NCBI GenBank assembly: GCA_964641415.1
Contig: CAZXMW010000014.1
Span: 8,399-72,398, forward strand
Length of the DNA stretch: 64,000 nt
Reading direction: 5' to 3'
Source: JAHECW01 sp964641415
GTDB lineage: Bacteria; Acidobacteriota; Thermoanaerobaculia; Thermoanaerobaculales; Sulfomarinibacteraceae
Shown here piece by piece: positions 23,122-31,332 of this stretch. Positions within the stretch are counted from its first letter, which is position 1, and each line of letters opens with the position of its first letter. A model generated the notes under the pieces. It was given only the letters and a program-made list of their open reading frames with translations, was not told the origin of the DNA and made no database searches. The position numbers were made by a program, and so were the translations under genes.

Positions 23122-24573
23122 ATGAAGTACATCTGCACCGTCTGCAACTACGTGTACGACGAGGACGCCGAGGGCGTGCCCTTCGACGAGCTGCCCGACG
23201 ACTGGACCTGCCCGGTGTGCACCGCCGACACCGAGTTCTTCGAGGCCGAGGGGGGTGAGGGCGACGGCAACGCCTCGCCCGACGGGGACTCCAGCTCGGG
23301 ATCGGGATCGGAGGAAGAAGATCTCGCAAGCTACCTGAGCCAATGGCGGAAGGACAACCATCCACTCGAAGGCGATCTGGCGATGATCCAGGAGATGGCG
23401 ATCACCGGCCGGTCGGTGATCGAGCCCATGCGAACAACCAAACCGGTCATTTCGTGGGACGAGATCCTCGTCCTCGGCGCCCAGCTCGCCACCCTGCCCC
23501 GCAACCAGAACGAGACGGTCTCCACCCGGACCGTGATCGGGCCGAGGGCGGAGGTCCCACTGGTTCTCGAGATCCCGGTCACGGTCAGCCACATGTCCTA
23601 CGGCGCCCTGTCGGTCGAGGTCAAGCTGGCGCTCGCCCGCGGCAGCGCCGCCGCCGGCACCGCCATGTGCTCGGGCGAGGGCGGGATCATCCCGGAGAGC
23701 CTGGCTGCGGCCCACCGCTACATCTTCGAGTACGTGCCCAACCGCTACTCGGTGACGCCCGAGAACCTGGCGGCGATCGACGCCGTCGAGCTCAAGATCG
23801 GCCAGTCGGCCAAGCCCGGGCTCGGCGGTCACCTGCCCGGCGACAAGGTCACCGAAGCGATCGCCGAGGTGCGCGGCTTCCCGCCGGGTGAGGACATCAT
23901 CAGCCCGGCCCGTTTTCCCGACATCGCGAATGCCGACGACCTCAGGGCCAAGATCGACGAGCTGCGCGAGGCGACCGGCGGAAAGCCGATCGGCGTCAAG
24001 CTCGCGGCGGGCCACATCGAGGCCGATCTCGCCGTGGCGCTGGCCGCCGGACCGGACTTCGTCACCGTCGACGGCCGCGCCGGCGCCACCGGCGCCGCAC
24101 CCAAAGCGATCAAGGACGCCGCCGCGATCCCGACCATCTTCGCCCTCGCCCGGGCCCGCCGGGTGCTCGACGACGCCGGCGCAGACGGTGTGTCGCTCAT
24201 CGTCACCGGCGGACTGCGGACCTCGTCCGACATCGTCAAGGCGCTGGCCATGGGCGCCGACGCCGTCGCGCTGGCATCGGCGTCGCTCATGGCTGCCGGG
24301 TGCCAGCAGTACCGGATCTGCCACACCGGCAACTGCCCGGTCGGCATCACCACCCAGGACCCGGAGCTGCGCAGCCGCCTCGACGTCGAGAAATCGGCCC
24401 GGCGGGTCGCCAACTTCCTGACCGCCGTGACCCACGAGCTCGAGGAGTTCGCCCGGCTGACCGGTCACAGTGACGTCCACGACCTCTCCATCCGCGATCT
24501 CCGCACCACCAGTGAAGCGATCGCGAGATACACAGCCGTCGCCCACGTCGGCGAGCCCGAAGCCAATCCGTGA
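23122..24573 (+). CDS. Rubredoxin domain fused to glutamate synthase-type FMN domain
   Basis: 483 residues with GGGAGGG before the ATG. Residues 1-45 are a rubredoxin (CTVCNYVYDEDAEG...DDWTCPVC; both CxxC pairs present). An acidic/serine linker follows, then the FMN-binding domain of glutamate synthase large subunits from about residue 75: SHMSYGALSVEVKLALARGS, GIIPESLAAAHRYIFEY, KPGLGGHLPGDKVTEAI, DGRAGATGAAPK, GGLRTSSDIVKALAMGADAV and CHTGNCPVGITTQDP (Fe-S Cys). Glutaminase and central domains are missing. In anaerobes such stand-alone domains move electrons through FMN and rubredoxin; the true substrate is unproven. Confidence 0.9.
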   Translation: MKYICTVCNYVYDEDAEGVPFDELPDDWTCPVCTADTEFFEAEGGEGDGNASPDGDSSSGSGSEEEDLASYLSQWRKDNHPLEGDLAMIQEMAITGRSVIEPMRTTKPVISWDEILVLGAQLATLPRNQNETVSTRTVIGPRAEVPLVLEIPVTVSHMSYGALSVEVKLALARGSAAAGTAMCSGEGGIIPESLAAAHRYIFEYVPNRYSVTPENLAAIDAVELKIGQSAKPGLGGHLPGDKVTEAIAEVRGFPPGEDIISPARFPDIANADDLRAKIDELREATGGKPIGVKLAAGHIEADLAVALAAGPDFVTVDGRAGATGAAPKAIKDAAAIPTIFALARARRVLDDAGADGVSLIVTGGLRTSSDIVKALAMGADAVALASASLMAAGCQQYRICHTGNCPVGITTQDPELRSRLDVEKSARRVANFLTAVTHELEEFARLTGHSDVHDLSIRDLRTTSEAIARYTAVAHVGEPEANP

Positions 24574-24596
24574 CACCACCCAAGGAGGACCCGATC

Positions 24597-25118
24597 GTGT
24601 CGAAGACCGTTGACAACCTGATGGCCGCGTTCGCCGGCGAGAGCCAGGCGCGCAACATGTACACCTTCTTCGCCAAGGTCGCCCGCAAGGAGGGCTACCA
24701 CTACATCGCGAAAATCTTCGAGGAGACGGCGTTCAACGAGATGCGCCACGCCTGGGACGAGTTCAAGCTCGCCGGCAAGCTCGGCGACACCGCGGCCAAC
24801 CTCAGGGAGGCGATCGGCGGCGAGGACCACGAGACCACCAGCATGTACCCCGAGTTCGCCGAGCAGGCCCAGGCGGAAGGCAACAAGGAGGCCGCGATCC
24901 TGTTCCGGATGATCGCCCGGGTCGAGGCCGGGCACCGGGACCGATATCGAAAGCTGCTCGAGATGGTCGAGAACGGCACCGTCTTCAAGCGGGACCAGCC
25001 GATCCGCTGGAAGTGCTCGGTGTGCGGCTACGTCCACGAGGGAACCGAGCCGCCGGCCAAGTGCCCGTGCTGCAGCCACCCGCGCGAGTACTACGAGCCC
25101 GAGAGCATGGAGCTCTGA
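24597..25118 (+). CDS. rbr: Rubrerythrin
   Basis: 173 residues from GTG 24597, chosen because AAGGAGG precedes it by 7-8 nt; an earlier in-frame GTG overlaps the previous stop but has no ribosome site. The ferritin-like di-iron domain shows AFAGESQARNMYTFFAKVA, FNEMRHAWDEF and EAGHRDRYRKLL (Glu and ExxH ligands). The C-terminal rubredoxin has CSVCGYVHEG and CPCCSHPREYYEP. It reduces hydrogen peroxide with electrons from rubredoxin. It is 23 bp downstream of the rubredoxin-GltS fusion, a likely electron donor in the same operon. Confidence 0.95.
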   Translation: MSKTVDNLMAAFAGESQARNMYTFFAKVARKEGYHYIAKIFEETAFNEMRHAWDEFKLAGKLGDTAANLREAIGGEDHETTSMYPEFAEQAQAEGNKEAAILFRMIARVEAGHRDRYRKLLEMVENGTVFKRDQPIRWKCSVCGYVHEGTEPPAKCPCCSHPREYYEPESMEL

Positions 25119-25127
25119 GGCGCGTGT

Positions 25128-25151
25128 GCCCGCCGGCTCGAGCCGGCGGGC
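25128..25151. terminator. Palindromic hairpin between convergent genes
   Basis: GCCCGCCGGCTC followed directly by GAGCCGGCGGGC is a perfect 24-nt palindrome, 10 bp after the rubrerythrin stop and 26 bp before the stop of the converging protease gene. GATGGGTTT follows on the plus strand, a weak T-tail. It may terminate both transcripts. Confidence 0.55.
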
Positions 25152-25176
25152 GATGGGTTTCAGACTCCGAGCGGTC

Positions 25177-28100
25177 TCACGGCGTGGTCTGACTCCACGC
25201 GCCGGTGTCGCCGCTTTCGAAGCCGTCGGCGAACAGCGAGAGGGTATCGCACGGCTCGTTGACCGTGAGCTGGAGCTGCCAGGCGTCGATGGTGCCGGTG
25301 TCGGCGCCCCAGTTGTCGACCACCTTGAAGGTCCAGTCGCCGGTAGCCGGTTGGCCCGCGAGCGCCGCGAGGGGCTGGTCGGGCTGGAACGAGCCGGTGA
25401 ACGGCGCGCTGCCGGAGCCGATCGGGGTCGCAGCGTCGTCGTCGAAGTGGGTGTTGGTGTAGTTGTTCCCGCCGCCGCCGTGCTGATCGGACAGAAGTAC
25501 CGTGGTGCCGTCGGGGCCGATGAGATAGAGGTCGAGGTCACCGGTGTAGGTGTGGGTGATGTTGACCAACAGGTCGACGTCGACCACGTCGTAGGGCGAG
25601 GCGACGGTGATCAGGGAGCTCGCCCCGGTCGTGTTGGCGTCCGGGATCGCCACCGGGGTGTCGGTGGCATCGACCACCACCGGGGTGCCCGCCGTCGTCT
25701 GGAAGTCGAAGAAGGCGCCACCGTTGTCGTCGACCGCGGTGTAGCAGTCCGGGCTCGACGACTCGACGAGGAAGACGTAGTCGGTACAGGCCTCGAGGCC
25801 GTCGATCTCGACCGCGTGGGCGGTACCGGTTCCGGCCACGTCGCTCACCGTGGTCGGGGAGGTCGTGCCCCAGACCAGCCGGGTGGTGGCCGGGACATTG
25901 GTCGTCCAGCTGACCATGGCCGAGTCGTTGGCGACGAAGTCCGTGGTCACGTCGCTGATGACCAGGTGCTCGCACACCGGGATGGCGAAGTTCGACGCCC
26001 CGGAGTAGCCACCTGACGCCGACCAGTCCAGGCTCAGCAGCGCCGAGTGGCCGTTGGGCGTCGCCCCGTCGAGGGTGAACGAGAAGTGATTCGGCAAGCT
26101 CTGGACCTGGGCGCCGACCGGCGCATCGGGGAAGCTCGCCGCGGGGTCGGTGACCGCGCAGTGGGCCGAGCCCGAGCTGAGAACGCCGGTGATCCCGGTG
26201 CCGTCTTCGACGCCGACATTGGTAATGGTGACCGGGAGCACGATGGTCTCGCCCGGGTTGGCAATGCCGTCGCCGTCTCCGGCGCTGTCGTCGCACAGGT
26301 GGCCGCTGTGGACCATCCACGGCCCGACCGGGACGATCACGTCGACGGTGCCCTGCCACGGCACCAGATTCAGGCCGGTGACCACGACATCCAGGGTAGT
26401 GGGCGTCTGGGGCTGCGGGTCGAGCGCGACGACCGCGACGCCGCCGGAGGCGACCGCCCGTCCGAGCAGCACCCCGTTGTCGGTCACGGCCACCAGTGCG
26501 CCCTCGGTCCCGACGGTCACCGTGAGCGAGGGCGACCCGACCGGCAGGGTCGGATCGACGGTCACGCTCGGCGTCACCGGCGTCGCGGTGTAGGCCCGCA
26601 TCTCCGGGTCGCCGTGCCAGTGGAAGAGCTCGAACTCGTACTCAGTGTCGCCGTTGTCGCCCTGCCAGTGGTACATGTAGTACTTCCCGTACAGATAGGC
26701 CTCGGCCGGGCGGAACGAGTGCGGGTAGACGTTGCCGCCGTCCGCGGTGTCGTACTCGTCCCAGAAGCTGTCGTAGGACCCGTGGACGAGCAGGTCGTTC
26801 CACCCGGAGTACGAAATGTCCGACGCAGCCATGACCCCGACGGCGCCGCCGGGGTACTTCTTCATCCACGCGTCGACGAAACAATCGCTGGTCAGGTCGA
26901 ACGAGCCGGTCAGACAGTTGATCGAGTAGACAATGGGCGTCATGGACCCGTTGGCCAGCGCGTTGACGTTCGAGTTGTAAAAGGGCGGATCGCCCCAGCC
27001 GGTCTCGCCGCCGTGGTCACGGTGCTGGACCAGGCTGACGCCGGCATTGACGGCATCGGTGATGTCCTGAGTCGAGGTCGAGGAGTTAGTGATCAGGTCG
27101 GCGTCTTCTTGGGGCACCGGCTGGTTGGCGTAGCCCGGCGGGCGGTGGTTGTAGTACGACGCATCGGACCGCCAGTAGTACGGATTGCAGTTGAGCGAAT
27201 CGCTCGTCGCGGCGGTGTGGATGCCCATGCCGCCGACATCGCGGATGTAGTGCATGGCATGGGTCCCGGTTTCGAAGAAGAACCGCTCGGCCTGGCAGCC
27301 GCCCTGTAGATACGCGGCCATCAGGTAGTCGCCGTGCCACACGCCCGGCACGACGTCGCGATCGAAAGCGAGGATCTTGGCCACGACGTTGTCGAAGTCG
27401 GTCGGGCTCTGGACCGCGATGCGTCCCATGACGATATCGGGAAGGTAGTCCGACCCGTCGAGGCACGAAAGACGGAGATCCGACACGTACGGGCCGTAGG
27501 AGCCGGAGAGCGGTTCAGACGGGACTGCCGGGTGGTCACCGGCGAGCAGCACATAGGTGAGATCCGGGTCGCTGTCGTACCGGTTTTGGAGAAACGCCTT
27601 GAGCTCCGAGTAGGTGGTTCCGATCGAACCCATGGCGACAACCTCGACGGTCAGTCCCTTCAATCGCTTCCACTCGGCGAGGGGCTGCACAGACGCAACC
27701 AGCGGATCATCCGCGATGATCAGGTACTCGATCCCGGTCGGGTTGACCTCCGGCGCGGTCGCGCCGTCGATTCGGACGGCGGTCGGAAACAGGACGCTGT
27801 GCCGTGCGGCCTTGAGGCTCTCGGCGCCCTCGTCGACCAGGCCCTCAAGATCTATGGTCAAATGCAGCGACTGCCGAACCGTCACCTCTTTGCGGACCGG
27901 GTTGAAGGCGAGCGGGCTGACCTCGACGACGAGGTAGCGCTGCCCGCGCACGACCACATCGTCGGCGATCCGCGCCGGCTGCTGCGGAAACCACCGATCG
28001 GAGGCGTAGGCCTTGTCGTCAACCGCGAACTCCGGCGACCACGGGCCGCAATCGGGCTCCGGAGGCTGTTGGGGCAGGACCGTGACGCCCGTCAGCGCGA

Positions 28101-28452
28101 CCGTGGCGTCGGTCCCGTCGATGGCCAATTGGGCCGAGGGGCCGTTGGGCGCCGGAACCAGCACGGTCCGAAAGGGCATGTGGGGCTCGCCGACGGCGCC
28201 ATGACCCCCGCAACCGGGGACCTCGAGACGAGTGTACTGAACGCCCGCCCGGCTGCTCTCTTCGACGAAGAAACCGCCGACGGCAACGTCGACGGCGGCA
28301 CCGTCGACGAGATCGTGGATCTCGATGGTGATCGGGGTTCCGACGGAAGCCGGTGAGACATCGATCCACAGCTGATCAGCAGCGACCGGGATCGCTGCCA
28401 GGGCGAAGGAGACGACGACAGCTGACAGTACGGAACCACGACGACGTGACAT
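25177..28452 (-). CDS. Secreted gingipain-type cysteine protease (peptidase C25) with P-domain
   Basis: 1091 residues. A signal peptide (residues 1-25, cleaved after PVAA) is followed by a gingipain propeptide-like region, then the C25 catalytic domain from about residue 245 (IEYLIIADDPLV, YVLLAGDHPAVPS). The predicted catalytic His is in QHRDHGGETGW (about 479) and Cys in SINCLTGSF (about 512). Ig-like and fibronectin-type regions follow, then a proprotein convertase P-domain (about 924-1065; NITHTYTGDLDLYLIGPDG, GDWTFKVVDNWGADTG). The last residues, LFADGFESGDTGAWSQTTP, match the end of the secreted delta-60 protein at 53064-54443. It is probably an extracellular protease. Confidence 0.88.
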   Translation of the reverse strand: MSRRRGSVLSAVVVSFALAAIPVAADQLWIDVSPASVGTPITIEIHDLVDGAAVDVAVGGFFVEESSRAGVQYTRLEVPGCGGHGAVGEPHMPFRTVLVPAPNGPSAQLAIDGTDATVALTGVTVLPQQPPEPDCGPWSPEFAVDDKAYASDRWFPQQPARIADDVVVRGQRYLVVEVSPLAFNPVRKEVTVRQSLHLTIDLEGLVDEGAESLKAARHSVLFPTAVRIDGATAPEVNPTGIEYLIIADDPLVASVQPLAEWKRLKGLTVEVVAMGSIGTTYSELKAFLQNRYDSDPDLTYVLLAGDHPAVPSEPLSGSYGPYVSDLRLSCLDGSDYLPDIVMGRIAVQSPTDFDNVVAKILAFDRDVVPGVWHGDYLMAAYLQGGCQAERFFFETGTHAMHYIRDVGGMGIHTAATSDSLNCNPYYWRSDASYYNHRPPGYANQPVPQEDADLITNSSTSTQDITDAVNAGVSLVQHRDHGGETGWGDPPFYNSNVNALANGSMTPIVYSINCLTGSFDLTSDCFVDAWMKKYPGGAVGVMAASDISYSGWNDLLVHGSYDSFWDEYDTADGGNVYPHSFRPAEAYLYGKYYMYHWQGDNGDTEYEFELFHWHGDPEMRAYTATPVTPSVTVDPTLPVGSPSLTVTVGTEGALVAVTDNGVLLGRAVASGGVAVVALDPQPQTPTTLDVVVTGLNLVPWQGTVDVIVPVGPWMVHSGHLCDDSAGDGDGIANPGETIVLPVTITNVGVEDGTGITGVLSSGSAHCAVTDPAASFPDAPVGAQVQSLPNHFSFTLDGATPNGHSALLSLDWSASGGYSGASNFAIPVCEHLVISDVTTDFVANDSAMVSWTTNVPATTRLVWGTTSPTTVSDVAGTGTAHAVEIDGLEACTDYVFLVESSSPDCYTAVDDNGGAFFDFQTTAGTPVVVDATDTPVAIPDANTTGASSLITVASPYDVVDVDLLVNITHTYTGDLDLYLIGPDGTTVLLSDQHGGGGNNYTNTHFDDDAATPIGSGSAPFTGSFQPDQPLAALAGQPATGDWTFKVVDNWGADTGTIDAWQLQLTVNEPCDTLSLFADGFESGDTGAWSQTTP

Positions 28453-28780
28453 TCGGGGATCCTCCCTTGCCGCAGCCGTTCGCTCTGCCGCCGCTACCGG
28501 GTTCGCTCGCCGCCCTCCAGGCAGGCGATCGGCATCGGTCGGCCCGACCGCGGACCATTCCAGTCTACTTCGGTTTCAAGACGCTGTCACAGATCGAGAT
28601 CGGAACGATCATCATTCATTCAATTGAGCTATCGAAACAACCCGACCGGTCTGTCGAGCCCGCTTCGTCGTCGAACCCCGGCTGTCGATTCCGGGCCGAC
28701 CGATCGTCGTGGTGATATCGTTCGCGAGATCAGATCCGGGAGGGCAACTGGATGAGCGGGATGCTTCGGTGGCTGACAGC
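28453..28780 (+). other. Upstream region ending in a duplicated start of the patatin gene
   Basis: About 300 bp of non-coding DNA upstream of the protease gene. From 28736 to 28780 it carries CCGGGAGGGCA and, after 5 extra bases, 29 bp identical to the first 29 bp of the patatin gene at 32072. The copied start codon (28752) opens only 17 codons before a stop, so this is a severed gene start. The ancestral patatin promoter probably lies in this stretch, now more than 3 kb away from the gene. Confidence 0.6.
28736..28780 (+). repeat. Left direct repeat of the 3.3-kb island (patatin gene 5' end)
   Basis: CCGGGAGGGCA (28736-28746), ACTGG, then 29 bp starting ATGAGCGGGATGCTTCGG (28752-28780). The right copy is at 32061-32100 without the ACTGG. 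The identity stops exactly at 28780/32100. Between them lie the RHS, HTH, HicBA and transposase-remnant genes. Confidence 0.8.
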
Positions 28781-28782
28781 GG

Positions 28783-28968
28783 GTGCCAGGAGAAACTCCG
28801 GTTAAGTGGAGACCCCTGAACTACGTAACTCCGTACCGGGCACCGATGGGGTCCGGTTCGCGAGAGAAGAGAAGAAACGGTAGCGGTAGACCACCCAGGT
28901 CAAACAGCCAGAAGAAAGGAAACCGGCAGCCGCCGGCCTCACTTTGTTAACTTTGTTTCTCCTGGCAC
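28783..28968. repeat. MITE-like segment with 14-bp terminal inverted repeats
   Basis: GTGCCAGGAGAAAC (28783-28796) and its exact complement (28955-28968) bound 186 bp that hold no convincing gene. The left end begins 3 bp after the duplicated patatin start. GTGCCAGG is shared with the palindrome at 13981-14034, so both may belong to one family of REP/MITE-type repeats. No target-site duplication could be confirmed. Confidence 0.5.
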
Positions 28969-29046
28969 GGATGTTCCGACCTTGGCCACCTCCTGGACTG
29001 CTTTGGCGGTCTCGGTCGCGGGGTCGTCCATGCTCAGTAGCCTCTC

Positions 29047-29511
29047 TTAATTCGTCCGGCTCGTCTGAGCTGGCACTTGTTCTGATCCTAAATCTCGGAA
29101 ACCTTTGAGGCACCTAAAGAGCTCATCCGGTTTTTCATAGAAATCGAGGAAAATCCGCACTGGAATAATTCCCCCAAATCTCACCCAGTGAGGGCGTTGG
29201 CTCTCACTCAGTATTTGCGAGGCCTGTAGCGTAGAAACTGGCACGCGTCGTCCGAGGGGGGTCACCAATCCCTCATCGGTGATTGTCACCGTCATTCGGT
29301 TTCTTAGTACCCCAAGAATCCGTGGCAGAAGGTACGACAAGAGAATCACTGAACAGAAAAACGGGAAGCCAATCCAATCAGAGAAACTCCCCGACTGACC
29401 CAAACTTGTGACAATCATCGTGAACGATGCCAAGGCGACGAATGCGGCACCCCCGACGACAATCAGGAAATTCCTCGATGCGGACCTTCTCCAGGCAAAT
29501 TCCCGAGTCAT
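29047..29511 (-). CDS. Small membrane protein with PH-like C-terminus; candidate immunity protein
   Basis: 154 residues. Two membrane segments (FLIVVGGAAFVALASFTMIV and WIGFPFFCSVILLSYLLP) are followed by a soluble beta-rich region (MTVTITDEGLVTPLGRRVPV...FLDFYEKPDELF) like bacterial PH-type domains. ATG 29511 overlaps the TGA of the RHS-core gene, the tight coupling seen for toxin-immunity pairs. Base composition is clearly lower in GC than the surrounding chromosome. Family not recognised; immunity function is inferred from position only. Confidence 0.5.
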   Translation of the reverse strand: MTREFAWRRSASRNFLIVVGGAAFVALASFTMIVTSLGQSGSFSDWIGFPFFCSVILLSYLLPRILGVLRNRMTVTITDEGLVTPLGRRVPVSTLQASQILSESQRPHWVRFGGIIPVRIFLDFYEKPDELFRCLKGFRDLGSEQVPAQTSRTN

Positions 29512-30359
29512 TCCTCAACGACCTCAGGCGGTACTTCCACCTCGACAAACTCTCCGCCAATATGCTCTTTGGCCGCGTCGTAAACCATCACCAACTCGGA
29601 CACGACGGCCTCAGTAGCCGGACCTGCACCCGCACCTCCGGTCAATGCTCCAAGGGTTCCCGATTTGAGGGCCTGCTCCCCGGCAGCAGCTGCAACAGCG
29701 GCGGGGTCAGTGTTGCCCTCTACCAAGGCTTCGTTCAGTGCTCCTGTTGTCGCTCCTCCAAGGGCTGAAGAACCACCCCCAACAATCAAACCGCCGGTAA
29801 CGGTCAATCCACCACCAGCGACCGCTGTTGGAATGGTAGTAGCCCCTGTTAATGTACCGAGAGCTGCGGCTGTGCCTCCTCCCGTGATCGCAACAGCACC
29901 TACTCCAAACGTTGCCGCTGTGACGGCGCCACCAGCAGCACCGGCAAACGCAGCTTTCCCGACGTTGTCAAGAAGAGGCTTGCCCTGGGCACTATTGCTA
30001 ATCATCTTCGCCCCAGCGCCAATCAACCCACCGACGCCTGCCCCAATGGCGATGTGCACCCATTCACCTTCCGGATCGGTGAACTTAAGCGGGTTGTTTT
30101 GGACATACGCGTACCGATTCCAGCTCTGGGAACTGCCGATCCGCCCGCCGATCGGATCCACAGACACAAACCGTCCGAGGTTGGGGGAGTAGTACCGGGC
30201 ATGCATGGAGTCGGTAGTTTGGATCGTAGTGGTAGGTCCGCTGGCAATCGGTCCAGGAACCGGCTCGGAATATGCAGGGCGCGGCGACAGCAAAGCTGCC
30301 GCTGACAACACAAGAACCGCGAGACTCAGCCGATCGGATGCGTTGGTGGGCCGAAACAC
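29508..30359 (-). CDS. Short RHS-repeat-associated core protein with Gly/Ala-rich C-terminus
   Basis: 283 residues. A signal peptide (LAVLVLSAAALLSPRPAYS) is followed within 20 residues by the RHS-associated core: MHARYYSPNLGRFVSVDPIG and NRYAYVQNNPLKFTDPEGEW. The long YD-repeat cocoon that normally precedes the core is missing. The C-terminal 180 residues are Gly/Ala-rich (GAGVGGLIGAGAKM, GGGLTVTGGLIVGGGSSALG) and end in an acidic EVEVPPEVVEE. It is either the severed tip of an RHS toxin or a small secreted variant. Lower GC than neighbours. Confidence 0.6.
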   Translation of the reverse strand: MFRPTNASDRLSLAVLVLSAAALLSPRPAYSEPVPGPIASGPTTTIQTTDSMHARYYSPNLGRFVSVDPIGGRIGSSQSWNRYAYVQNNPLKFTDPEGEWVHIAIGAGVGGLIGAGAKMISNSAQGKPLLDNVGKAAFAGAAGGAVTAATFGVGAVAITGGGTAAALGTLTGATTIPTAVAGGGLTVTGGLIVGGGSSALGGATTGALNEALVEGNTDPAAVAAAAGEQALKSGTLGALTGGAGAGPATEAVVSELVMVYDAAKEHIGGEFVEVEVPPEVVEE

Positions 30360-30676
30360 GTCTAGAGTTTAGCAAGAAGAAGAGTCTCGAAGAGAGCGGC
30401 TGGAAGATCGGCTCCGCCGACGAGTTCCTTGATTTGAGCGCGGATGAGTCGGCGTATATCGATCTGAAGCGCCGCCTCAGCCAAAGTCTGCGAAAACGAA
30501 GGACCGAGAAAAAGGTCTCCCAGCAGCAGCTCGCTTCGCTCATCAAGTCGAGCCAATCGCGGGTTGCGAAAATGGAGGCCGGAGACCCGACGGTTTCGAT
30601 TGACATTTTGGTAAAGACCTTGCTTGCCCTCGGGGCCTCCGACCGTGACTTGGCAAAGGCAATCGCCGCGAGATAG
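30338..30676 (+). CDS. XRE-family HTH protein, antitoxin-like
   Basis: 112 residues from ATG 30338; earlier starts would lie deeper in the oppositely oriented RHS gene. The N-terminal half (SLEESGWKIGSADEFLDLSA) and the HTH (QQQLASLIKSSQSRVAKMEA, DPTVSIDILVKTLLALGAS) match a common antitoxin/regulator family of about 100 residues. A partner toxin of the HigB/RelE kind is not found beside it, so it may be an orphan. The head overlaps the RHS gene start by 22 bp. Confidence 0.65.
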   Translation: MRWWAETRLEFSKKKSLEESGWKIGSADEFLDLSADESAYIDLKRRLSQSLRKRRTEKKVSQQQLASLIKSSQSRVAKMEAGDPTVSIDILVKTLLALGASDRDLAKAIAAR

Positions 30677-30893
30677 GGTTGAGCCAAGATTCTAAGGCTC
30701 TATAGTCTGGCACCCAAACGTTCGCCTCAGCCGTGAGTTACCGGGAAGCCAGACCATGCGCTGCAACGCCACCCCGTGGCCTGGGCCACCAGCTTGTGCG
30801 CCAGAACACCAAGTCACCAACCGCAGCACCGTGCCGACGGGCTTCGGGAACGTCCTCAGGTCGGCAAGCGTTATACTCTCGGAGAAGATGACT
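30677..30893 (+). other. Gap between HTH gene and HicBA
   Basis: 217 bp with no supported gene. A TATACT hexamer (30872-30877) lies 17 bp before the hicB start codon and could be a -10 element, but no matching -35 was found. Confidence 0.3.
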
Positions 30894-31115
30894 ATGGAAA
30901 ACCGATTCACTGGTGTATTCGAGCAGGTCGGCGAGTGGTGGATCGGCTACGTCGAGGAGCTTCCCGGCGCCAACACCCAAGGCAAAACCTTGGACGAGGC
31001 GCGCGAGAACCTCAAGGAAGCGATCAGCCTCATCCTCGAGACCAACCGTGACCTGGCCCGCCGCGAAGCGGAAGGCCGCAACGTCTTCCGAGAGCCCATC
31101 GCGATCACTGTGTGA
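30894..31115 (+). CDS. hicB: HicB-family antitoxin
   Basis: 73 residues from ATG 30894, with GGAG 9 nt upstream (ATG 30888 is an alternative). The partial RNase H-like fold is seen in FTGVFEQVGEWWIGYVEELP, GANTQGKTLDEARENLKEAI and SLILETN. HicB neutralises the HicA toxin. Order is antitoxin then toxin, and the stop overlaps the hicA start (GTGA). No DNA-binding tail is present, so autoregulation would need another factor. Confidence 0.85.
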   Translation: MENRFTGVFEQVGEWWIGYVEELPGANTQGKTLDEARENLKEAISLILETNRDLARREAEGRNVFREPIAITV

Positions 31116-31297
31116 AGCGCCGCGCTCTCATCCGCCATCTCACCAAGCACGGCTGTGAACAGGTCCGTGAGGTCAGCAGACACACCGTCTGCTGGAACCT
31201 AGAGAACCGCCAGACGAGTACCGTCCCTCGCCATACCGAGGTCAACGACCACCTGGCCAAGAAGATCTGCAAGGATCTCGGGATCCCCACGCCCTGA
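31112..31297 (+). CDS. hicA: HicA-family mRNA interferase toxin
   Basis: 61 residues from GTG 31112, overlapping the hicB stop. The dsRBD-like fold is seen in KRRALIRHLTKHGCEQVREV, SRHTVCWN (with the active-site His) and HTEVNDHLAKKICKDLGIP. HicA cuts mRNA and is held by HicB. The usual GSH triplet reads SRH here, a mild variant. The pair sits inside the low-GC island. Confidence 0.82.
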   Translation: MKRRALIRHLTKHGCEQVREVSRHTVCWNLENRQTSTVPRHTEVNDHLAKKICKDLGIPTP

Positions 31298-31332
31298 TGG
31301 GGCATCGACCAGCATCCGGACATGCACGATCG

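Noticed and set aside
28752..28805. 17-codon ORF starting like the patatin protein
   Set aside because: It is the severed copy of the patatin gene start; it reads MSGMLRWLTAGARRNSG and stops, so it is a repeat end, not a gene.
28802..29113. Minus-strand ORF of 103 codons at the left end of the island
   Set aside because: No domain, no ribosome site and it runs through the inverted-repeat segment.
29665..30192. Plus-strand ORF opposite the RHS-core gene
   Set aside because: Pro/Ala-rich antisense frame; the minus strand has the recognisable RHS core and a signal peptide.
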